DNA of 64,000 nucleotides from Chryseobacterium paridis (GTDB lineage: Bacteria > Bacteroidota > Bacteroidia > Flavobacteriales > Weeksellaceae). The DNA lies in the NCBI RefSeq assembly GCF_016595215.1, contig NZ_JAENHK010000010.1:434001-498000 (forward strand). Direction: 5' to 3'. Numbering within the stretch: position 1 is the first letter of the stretch; each line of letters opens with the position of its first letter. The position numbers and the translations under genes are program-made. The notes under the pieces are model-generated. The model worked only from the letters and a program-made list of their open reading frames with translations. It ran no database searches and was not told the origin of the DNA. Of the stretch, positions 18,063 through 27,145 are shown one piece after another.

Positions 18063-18674
18063 ATGATTCCAAATTTTAAAGCACATCCGTGGCATGGAAT
18101 TTCTGCAGGAGAAGATGCGCCAAATGTTGTAAATGTATTTGTGGAAATCGTTCCTTCAGATACGATTAAGTATGAAGTGGATAAGGAAACAGGATATTTA
18201 AAAGTAGACCGTCCTCAAAAATTTTCAAATATTATCCCTGCTCTTTATGGTTTTGTTCCTAGAACATATTGCCATAATGAAGTGATGAAACTGGCTATCG
18301 AAAGTGGTGCAGATGATGTAACGATGGGAGACCATGACCCGTTAGATATTTGTGTGTTAAGTTCACACAATATCCATTCAGGAGGAATGCTAATGGAAGC
18401 TATTCCAATTGGTGGTTTCAAAATGATTGATGGAGGTGAAGCTGATGATAAAATTGTTGCAGTAATGGTGGGTGACCATGCATTCGGACATTTCAGAGAT
18501 ATTGCTGAGTTACCTGAGGCAGAAGTAAGAAGATTGATGCACTATTTCTTAACCTACAAAAACTTACCAGATGAGCCTGCAAAATGTAGAATTCAGGAAG
18601 TATATGGAGTAGAGCATGCAAGAAAAGTAATCAAAGCATCTCAAAAAGATTACGCAGAAAAGTTCGGAGGATAA
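18063..18674 (+). CDS. ppa: Inorganic pyrophosphatase, family I
   Basis: A 203-residue soluble pyrophosphatase with the signature DHDPLDICVL that coordinates Mg2+ and several conserved acidic and Lys residues before it (YEVDKETGYLKVDRP). It hydrolyses pyrophosphate released by biosynthetic reactions and drives them forward. It is followed by a terminator and, 233 bp on, by a membrane pyrophosphatase, so the two ways of using PPi, heat release and ion pumping, are encoded side by side. The start is set by a good ATG after an A-rich stretch. Confidence 0.96.
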   Translation: MIPNFKAHPWHGISAGEDAPNVVNVFVEIVPSDTIKYEVDKETGYLKVDRPQKFSNIIPALYGFVPRTYCHNEVMKLAIESGADDVTMGDHDPLDICVLSSHNIHSGGMLMEAIPIGGFKMIDGGEADDKIVAVMVGDHAFGHFRDIAELPEAEVRRLMHYFLTYKNLPDEPAKCRIQEVYGVEHARKVIKASQKDYAEKFGG

Positions 18675-18698
18675 GATATCTTTTCGATAAAATAAACA

Positions 18699-18727
18699 AA
18701 GGCAGCTGGAATTTTCAGCTGCTTTTT
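18699..18727 (+). terminator. Intrinsic terminator after ppa
   Basis: GCAGCTG at 18702-18708 pairs with CAGCTGC at 18716-18722 around ATTTT-type loop sequence, followed by five T. It separates ppa from hppA. Confidence 0.8.
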
Positions 18728-18769
18728 GCTTTTCTATAAGTATCGATTGTAATAGAACAATACGAGTTT

Positions 18770-18787
18770 TATGAATTATAATTCATA
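18770..18787. promoter_or_regulatory. 18-bp perfect palindrome upstream of hppA
   Basis: TATGAATTATAATTCATA is fully self-complementary and lies 120 bp before the hppA start. It could be a dimeric regulator site; the AT-rich context makes chance formation possible. Confidence 0.4.
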
Positions 18788-18907
18788 TGTGTGTGATGAT
18801 TTTATTTGTAATAATATTTTTAATTAGAATGGATTTTATAAATCATTTGGAATTTTTGTTATATTTATAAAACTAATTACAATTTTTTAATACAAAAATA
18901 ATAAACT

Positions 18908-21643
18908 ATGAATTTGTTCTATTTGGTTCCGGTTTTTGGTGTTATCGCTTTACTATATACATTTATTCAAAGTAATTGGGTGCGAAAACAGAATGCCGGA
19001 AATGAAAAAATGAAAATTATCAGTGGACATATCGCTGACGGTGCTATGGCTTTCCTGAAAGCAGAGTACAAGATTCTTACTTACTTCGTAGTAGTGGTAG
19101 CTATTTTATTAGCAGTGATGGGAATGAGCAATTCCAATTCACACTGGACTATAGGAATAGCTTTTGCAGTAGGAGCTGTTTTTTCTGCTTCTGCTGGTTT
19201 TATTGGAATGAGAATCGCTACAAAAGCTAACGTACGAACAGCGGAGGCTGCTAAAACTTCACTTTCTAAGGCTTTAAAGGTTTCATTTACAGGAGGTTCT
19301 GTAATGGGGATGGGAGTTGCCGGATTAGCTGTGTTAGGGTTAGGCGCTCTATTCTTAATCATAAAACAGATTTTCGCACCTGATGCGCCTGTAGATTCCC
19401 ACGAAATGGAAAAAACCATCGAGATTCTTACAGGATTTTCTCTAGGTGCAGAATCTATTGCCTTATTTGCAAGAGTGGGTGGTGGTATTTATACCAAGGC
19501 TGCTGATGTTGGGGCAGACCTGGTAGGGAAAGTAGAAGCAGGAATTCCTGAAGACGATCCGAGAAACCCTGCTACTATTGCTGATAATGTAGGAGATAAC
19601 GTTGGGGATGTCGCAGGGATGGGAGCCGATTTATTTGGTTCTTATGTGGCAACAGTTTTAGCAACAATGGTTTTAGGAAGAGAAACAATCTCAGTAGATT
19701 CTTTTGGTGGTTTTGCACCCATCCTGCTTCCGATGCTTATTGCCGGAACAGGAATCATTTTTTCTATGATAGGAACTTTATTTGTTAGGATTAATGATAG
19801 TGAAGGTGCTTCAACTTCAAGTGTACAGAATGCATTAAATCTGGGGAACTGGGGAAGTATTGTAATTACTGCAGTAGCTTCTTATTTCCTGGTAACTTAT
19901 ATATTACCTGAAACGATGGTTTTAAGAGGGCACGAATTCACTAAAATGGGTGTTTTCGGAGCTATAATGGTTGGATTGGTTGTAGGGACTTTAATGAGTA
20001 TCATAACTGAATTTTACACAGCGATAGGGAAAAGGCCTGTGTCAAGTATTGTAAGACAATCATCAACAGGACATGCAACAAACATTATCGGAGGTCTTTC
20101 TGTGGGTATGGAATCTACTTTACTTCCAATTATTGTTTTGGCTGGTGGTATTTATGGATCTTATCTGTGTGCTGGTTTATATGGGGTAGCTATTGCTGCT
20201 GCGGGGATGATGGCGACAACGGCTATGCAGTTGGCTATTGATGCATTTGGGCCGATTGCTGATAATGCAGGAGGAATTGCTGAGATGAGTGAACTGCCAA
20301 AAGAAGTACGTGAGAAAACAGATATTCTTGATGCTGTAGGAAATACCACAGCTGCAACCGGGAAAGGATTTGCTATTGCATCTGCAGCTTTAACGGCTTT
20401 GGCATTATTTGCCGCTTTTGTTGGAATTGCAGGGATTGACGGGATTGATATTTATCGGGCAGATGTTTTAGCAGGATTATTTGTAGGAGGAATGATTCCT
20501 TTTATCTTTTCATCTTTAGCAATTACCGCTGTAGGACAAGCAGCGATGGCAATGGTAGAAGAGGTAAGAAGGCAGTTTCGTGAGATCCCAGGGATTTTGG
20601 AAGGTACTGCCGAGCCTGAATACGAAAAGTGTGTTGCGATATCCACAGATGCATCTATTAGAAAAATGATGCTACCTGGTGCGATAGCTATCATATCTCC
20701 GCTATTGGTAGGATTTATTTTCGGCCCTGAAGTATTGGGAGGATTTTTAGCAGGAGCTACGGTGTGTGGTGTTTTGATGGGGATGTTCCAGAATAATGCC
20801 GGAGGTGCATGGGATAACGCTAAAAAGTCTTTTGAAAAAGGAGTTGATATTAACGGGCAAACTTATTATAAAGGTTCTGAGCCTCATAAAGCATCTGTAA
20901 CTGGTGATACTGTTGGTGACCCATTTAAGGATACTTCCGGTCCATCAATGAATATTTTGATTAAATTAATGTCCATCGTATCATTGGTAATTGCTCCAAC
21001 ACTGGCAACATTGCATAAAGATAAAATTGAAGCAGAAAGAAAAGCAACCCTCGAAAATCTTTTAGGTAAGGTGGGTGCACATTCTGATTTAGGGACTGCC
21101 GGAGTTGCCGCAGTAGCTGTAACATCAAAGGAGATTAAAGGGCACTTAAATGAGAATGGTGATTTTGTTTATGAAACAGGAAATATTAAAGAAATTAAAC
21201 TGAATAACGGCAATGCTATTTCGCTTGGTGAAAACAGCCGTTTGTTTGAGATGTATAATGGTATTAAAAATAAAGACCAATCTGTTTTAGATCCTAATAA
21301 ATGGTATACGATTGAAAATCTATATTTCGAGAGTGGATCAAGTGATCTGAAGCCTGGTTCTGAAATTCAATTGAATACGCTTGCAGAGTTGTTGAATGCT
21401 TTCCCTAATTTGAAAATAAAACTGGGAGGATATACTGACAATACAGGTAATGCAGATAGCAATAAAAAGCTATCCAATTTAAGAGCACAAACAGCTAAAT
21501 TAAAGCTATTGGAAATGGGTATTTCCTCAGACAGAGTAGAAGCTGAAGGATATGGTTCTCAATATCCTGTTTGTGAGGAAAATGACACTGATGAATGTAA
21601 AGCTAAGAATAGAAGAATTGATGTAAGGGTTCTTTCTCTTTAA
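18908..21643 (+). CDS. hppA: Membrane-bound K+-dependent ion-pumping pyrophosphatase with C-terminal OmpA domain
   Basis: A 911-residue PPi-driven ion pump. The first ~720 residues are the multi-TM M-PPase core, including the catalytic loop around [36 protein letters not shown] (Ala482) is the K+-dependent signature; K+-independent enzymes have Lys there. The gate Glu usual in Na+ pumps (DLFESY) is replaced by Gly244 in DLFGSY, while Glu182 appears in [12 protein letters not shown], a pattern I associate with Flavobacterium-type H+ pumps. From ~800 to the end is an OmpA peptidoglycan-binding domain ([25 protein letters not shown]). M-PPase C-termini face the periplasm, so this domain could tether the pump to the wall. 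Normal cores end near 700-730. Confidence 0.93.
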   Translation: MNLFYLVPVFGVIALLYTFIQSNWVRKQNAGNEKMKIISGHIADGAMAFLKAEYKILTYFVVVVAILLAVMGMSNSNSHWTIGIAFAVGAVFSASAGFIGMRIATKANVRTAEAAKTSLSKALKVSFTGGSVMGMGVAGLAVLGLGALFLIIKQIFAPDAPVDSHEMEKTIEILTGFSLGAESIALFARVGGGIYTKAADVGADLVGKVEAGIPEDDPRNPATIADNVGDNVGDVAGMGADLFGSYVATVLATMVLGRETISVDSFGGFAPILLPMLIAGTGIIFSMIGTLFVRINDSEGASTSSVQNALNLGNWGSIVITAVASYFLVTYILPETMVLRGHEFTKMGVFGAIMVGLVVGTLMSIITEFYTAIGKRPVSSIVRQSSTGHATNIIGGLSVGMESTLLPIIVLAGGIYGSYLCAGLYGVAIAAAGMMATTAMQLAIDAFGPIADNAGGIAEMSELPKEVREKTDILDAVGNTTAATGKGFAIASAALTALALFAAFVGIAGIDGIDIYRADVLAGLFVGGMIPFIFSSLAITAVGQAAMAMVEEVRRQFREIPGILEGTAEPEYEKCVAISTDASIRKMMLPGAIAIISPLLVGFIFGPEVLGGFLAGATVCGVLMGMFQNNAGGAWDNAKKSFEKGVDINGQTYYKGSEPHKASVTGDTVGDPFKDTSGPSMNILIKLMSIVSLVIAPTLATLHKDKIEAERKATLENLLGKVGAHSDLGTAGVAAVAVTSKEIKGHLNENGDFVYETGNIKEIKLNNGNAISLGENSRLFEMYNGIKNKDQSVLDPNKWYTIENLYFESGSSDLKPGSEIQLNTLAELLNAFPNLKIKLGGYTDNTGNADSNKKLSNLRAQTAKLKLLEMGISSDRVEAEGYGSQYPVCEENDTDECKAKNRRIDVRVLSL

Positions 21644-21662
21644 TTTAATGTCATAAAATAAC

Positions 21663-21692
21663 AAAAAACACCGCGAAATGCGGTGTTTTTTG
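21663..21692. terminator. Bidirectional terminator between hppA and the aminotransferase gene
   Basis: AAAAACACCGC / GCGGTGTTTTT, 11-bp perfect stem with a GAAAT loop, A-rich on the left and T-rich on the right, so it can serve both convergent genes. Confidence 0.92.
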
Positions 21693-21705
21693 TTGGTTAT
21701 AAGAT

Positions 21706-22845
21706 TTATAAATTTTTTCTCAGGTGTTCGAGTGCTTTGATAATTAACTCATCATTTTTAACAAAGCTAAATCGGATATAATCAGAGTTTTGCCTTGAGT
21801 TGTAAAATGCTGAAAGGGGAAGGCAGGCTACTTTTTTTTCAATTGTAAGCCATTTTGAAAATTCTACATCAGTCATAGTCGCTGAAACATTTCTAAAATT
21901 AACAAGCTGAAAAACGCTGCCTTCAGACGGAGATTCGATTTCTAATGATGTATTTTTCATCAGTTCATTAAAAAGATCTCTCTTCCTTTGCATGAGAACT
22001 TTATTTTGAGAAGGATCAAATACATGTAAATACTTCGCAATGGCATATTGAGCCGGAGCATTGGCACTGTAAGAAATGTATTGCTGATGGCATCTGAATT
22101 TAGATGTTAAGTCATTGGAAGCTAGTGAATAGCTGACCTTCCATCCTGTGGTGTGAAACATTTTGCCGAAGGAAAAAATGCAAAAAGTTCTCTTCCTCAG
22201 ATCCGGGTGGATAAAAGAACTGTAATGTTCTTTGTCATCATAACAGTAAGTATCATAAATTTCTTCTGAGATCAGATATATTTCCTGATGCTTAATAAGA
22301 TCATATAAATGGTTCCAATCCTCCTGAGACCATATTTTTCCAGTTGGATTTTGTGGTGAATTTACAATGATTGCTTTCGTTTTTTCAGATAAACAACTTT
22401 GAAGGTTTTCCCAATTTATATTGAAGTCATGATCAAGATCACAATAAACAGGAGTTCCTCCATTCATCATTACTGAAGGTCCATAAGTGTAATAGGATGG
22501 TTGAATGATAATTACTTCATCTCCTTGATTTAAAACGCATTTAAGTGCTGTATGTAAAGCAAAAGTTGCACATGGAACAATCGTAATTTCTTCTCGCTCT
22601 AGAGGGATGGAATGGGTGCGTTTTAGATTGAATTGTATTATGGCATCTATGAGCATAGGGTTTCCTGCAAGTGGCTCATATTGATGATGATCAAGATCAA
22701 CAGATTCTTTAAGATAGTATTTCAATCTCTCATCAATTTCAAAATCAGGAAGGCCTAATGATAAATCAAAACTGTTATGTTTTGATGCCAGTTCAGACAT
22801 ATCTGTAAAAAAAGAATAATGAGTAAATCCGTAAATATTTTCCAT
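21706..22845 (-). CDS. Class I/II aminotransferase, methionine aminotransferase-like (YbdL type)
   Basis: A 379-residue fold-type I PLP enzyme. VNSPQNPTGKIW holds the conserved Asn, SEEIYDTYCYD the Asp/Tyr pair, and FSFGKMFHTTGWKVSY the PLP Lys in the context seen in YbdL and kynurenine-aminotransferase-like enzymes. FVKNDELIIKALEHL closes the family C-terminus. YbdL-type enzymes prefer methionine, phenylalanine and other large amino acids with 2-oxo acid acceptors, as in the last step of methionine salvage. No salvage genes are adjacent. It is transcribed alone. Confidence 0.88.
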   Translation of the reverse strand: MENIYGFTHYSFFTDMSELASKHNSFDLSLGLPDFEIDERLKYYLKESVDLDHHQYEPLAGNPMLIDAIIQFNLKRTHSIPLEREEITIVPCATFALHTALKCVLNQGDEVIIIQPSYYTYGPSVMMNGGTPVYCDLDHDFNINWENLQSCLSEKTKAIIVNSPQNPTGKIWSQEDWNHLYDLIKHQEIYLISEEIYDTYCYDDKEHYSSFIHPDLRKRTFCIFSFGKMFHTTGWKVSYSLASNDLTSKFRCHQQYISYSANAPAQYAIAKYLHVFDPSQNKVLMQRKRDLFNELMKNTSLEIESPSEGSVFQLVNFRNVSATMTDVEFSKWLTIEKKVACLPLSAFYNSRQNSDYIRFSFVKNDELIIKALEHLRKNL

Positions 22846-22934
22846 CTATTGTGCAGTTTATATCAAATATAAGAAAAAATGGAATCTGCGGGAGATTAAA
22901 TAAATTTTGTTACTTTTAAGAAAATTATATCATA

Positions 22935-23990
22935 ATGAGAAAGATACTTATTCCAGTATTTGCTATTGCATTACTTTCTAGTTGCGAAACTACCAAAGTC
23001 GTTACTAAAGAGAAGGGAAATGCGCAGCCAACTTCTAAAGTTCTATCTAAGTCTGAGAAAGCTTTTCAATCTGCTTATAATGAGATTAAGCTTGATGATT
23101 TAAAAAAGAACCTATATGTTATTGCTTCAGATGAAATGGAAGGTAGAGACACTGGGAGTCCTGGGCAGAAAAAGGCAGGAGAGTATATGATTAATTTTTA
23201 TAAAGAACACGGTATTTCATTTCCAAAAGCTTTAGGTTCTTATTATCAGAAAGTTCCATCAACATTTATGCAACAGAGAGGAGGGAGGAATCTTCCTGAT
23301 TCTGAAAATATTCTAGCATTTATCGAAGGTTCTGAAAAACCAGATGAAATTGTTGTGGTTTCCGGACATTATGATCACGTAGGTACAAAAAATGGGGTGG
23401 TGTATAATGGAGCTGACGATGATGGAAGTGGAACTGTAGCAGTTATGGAAATTGCTAAAGCTTTTCAAAGTGCTAAGAAGGCAGGTAATGGTCCTAAACG
23501 ATCTGTTTTGTTTCTTCATGTAACAGGAGAAGAACATGGATTATTTGGTTCCGAATATTATACAGATAACCCTGTCTTCCCACTTGCTAATACTGTGGTA
23601 GATCTTAATATTGATATGATCGGAAGAGATGATCCTGAAAATAGGGGAAAAAGTTATGTCTATGTGATCGGTTCAGAAATGTTAAGTTCCCAGTTAAAAG
23701 TGATCAATGAAGCTGCGAATAGAAAAACGAATAATCTGGAACTGAATTACAGATATGACGATCCTAATGATCCTGATAGATTGTATTACAGATCTGATCA
23801 TTATAATTTTGCAAAAAATAATATTCCTGTCGCTTTTTTCTTTGATGGAATTCACGAAGATTATCATAAGCCAACAGATGATGTAGAGAAAATTGATTTC
23901 AGTTTACTACAGAAAAGAGCCCAGCTGGTGTTTACAATAGCGTGGGAAATTGCCAATAGACCGGAGAGAATTACGGTTGATAAAAAATAA
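22935..23990 (+). CDS. M28 family zinc metallopeptidase, lipoprotein
   Basis: A 351-residue exported aminopeptidase-like protein. The signal ends in a clear lipobox LLSSC with lipid Cys at residue 17. Zinc ligands of the M28 pattern are all visible: SGHYDHVG (His and Asp), NGADDDGSG, GEEHGLFGSEYY (catalytic Glu pair), DMIGRDD, and the late GIHEDYHKPTDD His. The family removes N-terminal amino acids or acts as a carboxypeptidase; here it would work in the periplasm or on the outer membrane to recover amino acids. It is monocistronic. Confidence 0.92.
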   Translation: MRKILIPVFAIALLSSCETTKVVTKEKGNAQPTSKVLSKSEKAFQSAYNEIKLDDLKKNLYVIASDEMEGRDTGSPGQKKAGEYMINFYKEHGISFPKALGSYYQKVPSTFMQQRGGRNLPDSENILAFIEGSEKPDEIVVVSGHYDHVGTKNGVVYNGADDDGSGTVAVMEIAKAFQSAKKAGNGPKRSVLFLHVTGEEHGLFGSEYYTDNPVFPLANTVVDLNIDMIGRDDPENRGKSYVYVIGSEMLSSQLKVINEAANRKTNNLELNYRYDDPNDPDRLYYRSDHYNFAKNNIPVAFFFDGIHEDYHKPTDDVEKIDFSLLQKRAQLVFTIAWEIANRPERITVDKK

Positions 23991-24087
23991 TAGATACCAA
24001 GAAGATTTTATAGGTAATTTACTTTAGATAAATGATGTAATTATTTATTATATAGTTGTTTATTTATTTTTATTAAAGTATTGCGTA

Positions 24088-24531
24088 ATGATGATTCGAG
24101 AGGCGAAATCAGAAGATATTTTTCAAATACAGATAGTGAGAAATGCTGTAAAAGAAAATAGATTGTCAAATCCTGATCTTGTTACTGATAAAGATTGTGA
24201 AGAATTTTTATTTGAAAGAGGGAAAGGTTGGGTGTGTGAAATCAATGATCAGGTTGTCGGTTTTTCAATTGTTGATTTGAAAGAAAATAACATTTGGGCA
24301 CTATTTGTTCATCCGGATTTTGAAGGTCTTGGAATAGGGCAAAAGCTTCACCACATCATGCTGAATTGGTATTTTCAGCAAACTAAAAAAAGTGTTTGGC
24401 TGGGAACAGCTTTTGATACAAGAGCTGAAAAGTTTTACCGGAAGATAGGCTGGAAGGAAACAGGAACTCATGGAAAGCACGAAATTAAATTTGAAATGAC
24501 TTATAATACCTGGAAAGAAATAAAGCCATGA
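24088..24531 (+). CDS. GNAT family N-acetyltransferase
   Basis: A 147-residue single-domain acetyltransferase. The acetyl-CoA pyrophosphate loop is in VHPDFEGLGIGQKLHH, preceded by the IWALFV strand and followed by LGTAFDTRAEKFYRKIGWKETG, the typical motif B region. The acceptor is unknown. The stop overlaps the start of the VOC gene by 4 bp, and endonuclease V follows directly, giving a compact three-gene unit. Confidence 0.9.
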   Translation: MMIREAKSEDIFQIQIVRNAVKENRLSNPDLVTDKDCEEFLFERGKGWVCEINDQVVGFSIVDLKENNIWALFVHPDFEGLGIGQKLHHIMLNWYFQQTKKSVWLGTAFDTRAEKFYRKIGWKETGTHGKHEIKFEMTYNTWKEIKP

Positions 24532-24896
24532 AACAAAAAATGAAATCAATTCGACCATTTATTGGTGCTCAAAACTTTATGGAAAGCAGATCTTTTTATA
24601 CGGATCTGGGATTTGAGGAAATTGTTTTAGAAGAAAAATTATCATTATTTAAAAAACAGGATATTGCATTCTATCTTCAGGATGCATATGTGAAAGATTG
24701 GATTGATAATACCATGATCTTTGTTGAAGTAGAAAATGTGGATGAATACTGGCAGGAACTTTTGGATTTGAACTTGACTAAGAAATATAATACTATAAAA
24801 CTAACACCCGTAAGAACCCTGAATTGGGGAAAAGAATGTTTCGTGCATGATCCTTCTGGTATTTTATGGCATTTTGGAGAATTTTTCAACCATTAA
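24528..24896 (+). CDS. VOC (glyoxalase/bleomycin-resistance) family protein
   Basis: A 122-residue protein with two beta-alpha-beta-beta-beta units of the vicinal oxygen chelate fold. FYTDLGFEEI is the first-unit signature and CFVHDPSGILWHFGEF the closing metal/ligand strand. Family members are metal-dependent lyases or drug-binding proteins; which one this is cannot be said. An in-frame ATG at 24540 (MKSIRPF) is a possible alternative start, but the ATGA overlap with the GNAT gene favours 24528. Confidence 0.82.
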   Translation: MKQKMKSIRPFIGAQNFMESRSFYTDLGFEEIVLEEKLSLFKKQDIAFYLQDAYVKDWIDNTMIFVEVENVDEYWQELLDLNLTKKYNTIKLTPVRTLNWGKECFVHDPSGILWHFGEFFNH

Positions 24897-24902
24897 TTGA
24901 AG

Positions 24903-25406
24903 ATGATTTACGCTTTTGATACCTACTATTATGAGGATTATGCCTACACAGTCTGTCTGGCATTCAAAGATTGGGAAGATGATCTGGAAACAGCAGTTTA
25001 TAGTGAAAAGACTCCCATTACTTCTGACTACGAAAGTGGAGCTTTTTACAAACGGGAACTTCCATGTATTCTGAGTCTATTGTCACAGATTGATCTCAAA
25101 GATGGAGATATTCTTTTAGTAGATGGTTATGTGACCCTCAATAACGAAGGTAAGATTGGACTCGGAGGATATTTATATGAAAAATTAGAAGAAAAATATC
25201 CTGTTGTGGGAATTGCAAAAAATGAATTTTCCGCTCCTGATTCTCAGCGGAGGACAATCTACAGAGGGGAAAGTAAAACACCCTTGTTTCTTACTTCGAA
25301 AGGGATTGATGTGGATCTTTTAAAAAATAAAATAGAGCAAATGCACGGATTGTATAGAATACCGACATTGTTGAAAAAACTAGATCAATTGACAAGAATT
25401 GCTTAA
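24903..25406 (+). CDS. Endonuclease V-like protein, short form
   Basis: A 167-residue protein that matches the core of endonuclease V: an early Asp in YAFDTYY, YESGAFYKRELP (compare the YxPGxLxFRE core with its catalytic Glu), LVDGY with the second Asp, and GIAKNEF resembling the VAK segment. Endonuclease V nicks DNA or RNA next to inosine. Bacterial forms are usually ~210-230 residues, so this is short and diverged, and activity should not be assumed. I chose the ATG at 24903 over a TTG at 24897; the gene follows the VOC stop by only a few bases. Confidence 0.75.
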   Translation: MIYAFDTYYYEDYAYTVCLAFKDWEDDLETAVYSEKTPITSDYESGAFYKRELPCILSLLSQIDLKDGDILLVDGYVTLNNEGKIGLGGYLYEKLEEKYPVVGIAKNEFSAPDSQRRTIYRGESKTPLFLTSKGIDVDLLKNKIEQMHGLYRIPTLLKKLDQLTRIA

Positions 25407-25470
25407 TTGGAACCTTCATCTATAACTGGTGAGGACTTTGTCAGAATTTTGAATTTTATAAAAAGATAAA

Positions 25471-25515
25471 AACGAATAAGAAGCAGAATATATAGTTCTG
25501 CTTCTTGTTTCGTTG
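25471..25515. terminator. Bidirectional hairpin terminator between the endonuclease V-like and MFS genes
   Basis: AAGAAGCAGAA (25478-25488) pairs with TTCTGCTTCTT (25496-25506), extended by AACGAA / TTCGTT. Both flanking genes converge on it. Confidence 0.8.
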
Positions 25516-25550
25516 ATGTAGTCCATAATAAACGGAATTTACGAACCATT

Positions 25551-27140
25551 TTAATAAGGTACATTTCCTTTTTGCAACCTGAGAACAATATTTTGAATCC
25601 CAGGTAGGCATATCAAAATAACAATTACAACAAGCAATCCGATCAGCATGATATCATAATAATCTTTTGTTGAACGTATTAAAATCTGCTGTTTTATAAA
25701 ATAATTCAAATAAGCATTTGAGGCTCCTTTGGAAGTATACATGTCGTTGCCTGCATTCAAATAAGCTTGTTGAATATTCTGCAAGGTAATTGATAATTGA
25801 GGATTCGTTTCTGTCAGTGATTCTCTGAGCTTATCATTGGCTTCAGATTTAGTATATAATTGTGTATAATTGTTTACAGCCATACTGCTGCTAAATCCTA
25901 AGAATCTGGCAAAAATACCAAGAAAAGCAGCATTGAAAGCAACCTTTGGAGGGGCTGAAGAAACCATGAATGATACAATAGGAACAAACAAGACCCCTGT
26001 AGAAACTCCATAGATGAACAGTGGAAGAATAAAGTCTTTTGTTTCGCCTGTAGAAGATACAAATTGTAACATGTAGAAATAATAGCAGGCCATGATGACA
26101 AATCCTGTAATTATAATTCTTATCAAGGAAATCCCCATTAAGATAAAACGGGCAGTGATTGCCATGCTGACTGCTGTACCTAAGATAACGGCTATCCAAA
26201 CAGGAATAATATGGAGCGGATCAGTGGCAAGGACAACTTCTATATAGCCATAGGTAAGGCCCGTTGTTCCCTTAAAAATATAAAAAACAAAAAGCAATAG
26301 TAAACCTATGACAAAGTTTTTGGCTTTAAAGATCTGCAAGTTAATCAACGGATGCTTCAACCTGTTTTCCCGGACTATAAAAAGAAATAGCAGGATGATA
26401 AAGAACATACCCAACAGAACAATAACTGGACTATCTAACCAATTGAGCTGCTGACCATATATCAAAATGTATCCGATAACAGAGGAAAATGTAAGATAGT
26501 AGAGATACCCGATCCAATCTACTCTGTAGAGAGGAATTTTTTTTGAAAATCTGGCTTTTGAATTCATGCTTATTAAAATCACAAAAAGCAGAGCAATGAG
26601 CATTAAAATCAATCCGAAAAACAGCCAGTTAAAGTCTAAAACATCAAGTAAAATACTACTATAAATAGCATATACAGGAACTGCGATCTGTATGGCTGCA
26701 TAGAAAATACTGTAACCAATAACTCTAGCTCTGGTGGAAGATAAACGGGAAAAAACCATATTGAGGATGATACTGCAAATGAGTGCGCAGGCAATTCCCT
26801 GAACGATTCCACATACCAGAAACAGAGCCCAGTTTTTAGAATAAAAACAGATGAGTGAACTCACTGAATTTAATGCTAACCCTATTATCAGATATTTCCG
26901 GGGTGCAAAATATTTAGTAATTCGGAAGTCTAAAGCTAAAAAAGTGACTGCAGAAGCATAGGTAAGTACCATAGCATATTGTACATCTGTGGGCTGGACT
27001 CCATAATAACCTGCCATACTGATAGGTCTTCCATACAGAGCAAAGCTGAATAAGGAGATCATTAATATTGTAAAAATAATGCTTCTGGCCAGCCATTCAG
27101 GGATCCAACTTTTAAATATGGGCATATTGTAGGATTCCAT
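25551..27140 (-). CDS. MFS drug/H+ antiporter, DHA2 (EmrB-like)
   Basis: A 529-residue integral membrane transporter with about 14 hydrophobic segments, the size and layout of the 14-TM DHA2 family. Helices begin with SIIFTILMISLFSFALYG; charged loops such as NSKARFSKKIPLYR sit on the cytosolic side. It is the inner-membrane pump of a tripartite exporter: the adaptor gene ends 5 bp upstream and a TolC gene precedes that. An in-frame ATG five codons in (MPIFKSW) could be the true start. The substrate is not known; the family exports hydrophobic drugs, uncouplers and fatty acids. Confidence 0.88.
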   Translation of the reverse strand: MESYNMPIFKSWIPEWLARSIIFTILMISLFSFALYGRPISMAGYYGVQPTDVQYAMVLTYASAVTFLALDFRITKYFAPRKYLIIGLALNSVSSLICFYSKNWALFLVCGIVQGIACALICSIILNMVFSRLSSTRARVIGYSIFYAAIQIAVPVYAIYSSILLDVLDFNWLFFGLILMLIALLFVILISMNSKARFSKKIPLYRVDWIGYLYYLTFSSVIGYILIYGQQLNWLDSPVIVLLGMFFIILLFLFIVRENRLKHPLINLQIFKAKNFVIGLLLLFVFYIFKGTTGLTYGYIEVVLATDPLHIIPVWIAVILGTAVSMAITARFILMGISLIRIIITGFVIMACYYFYMLQFVSSTGETKDFILPLFIYGVSTGVLFVPIVSFMVSSAPPKVAFNAAFLGIFARFLGFSSSMAVNNYTQLYTKSEANDKLRESLTETNPQLSITLQNIQQAYLNAGNDMYTSKGASNAYLNYFIKQQILIRSTKDYYDIMLIGLLVVIVILICLPGIQNIVLRLQKGNVPY

Positions 27141-27145
27141 TAGCT

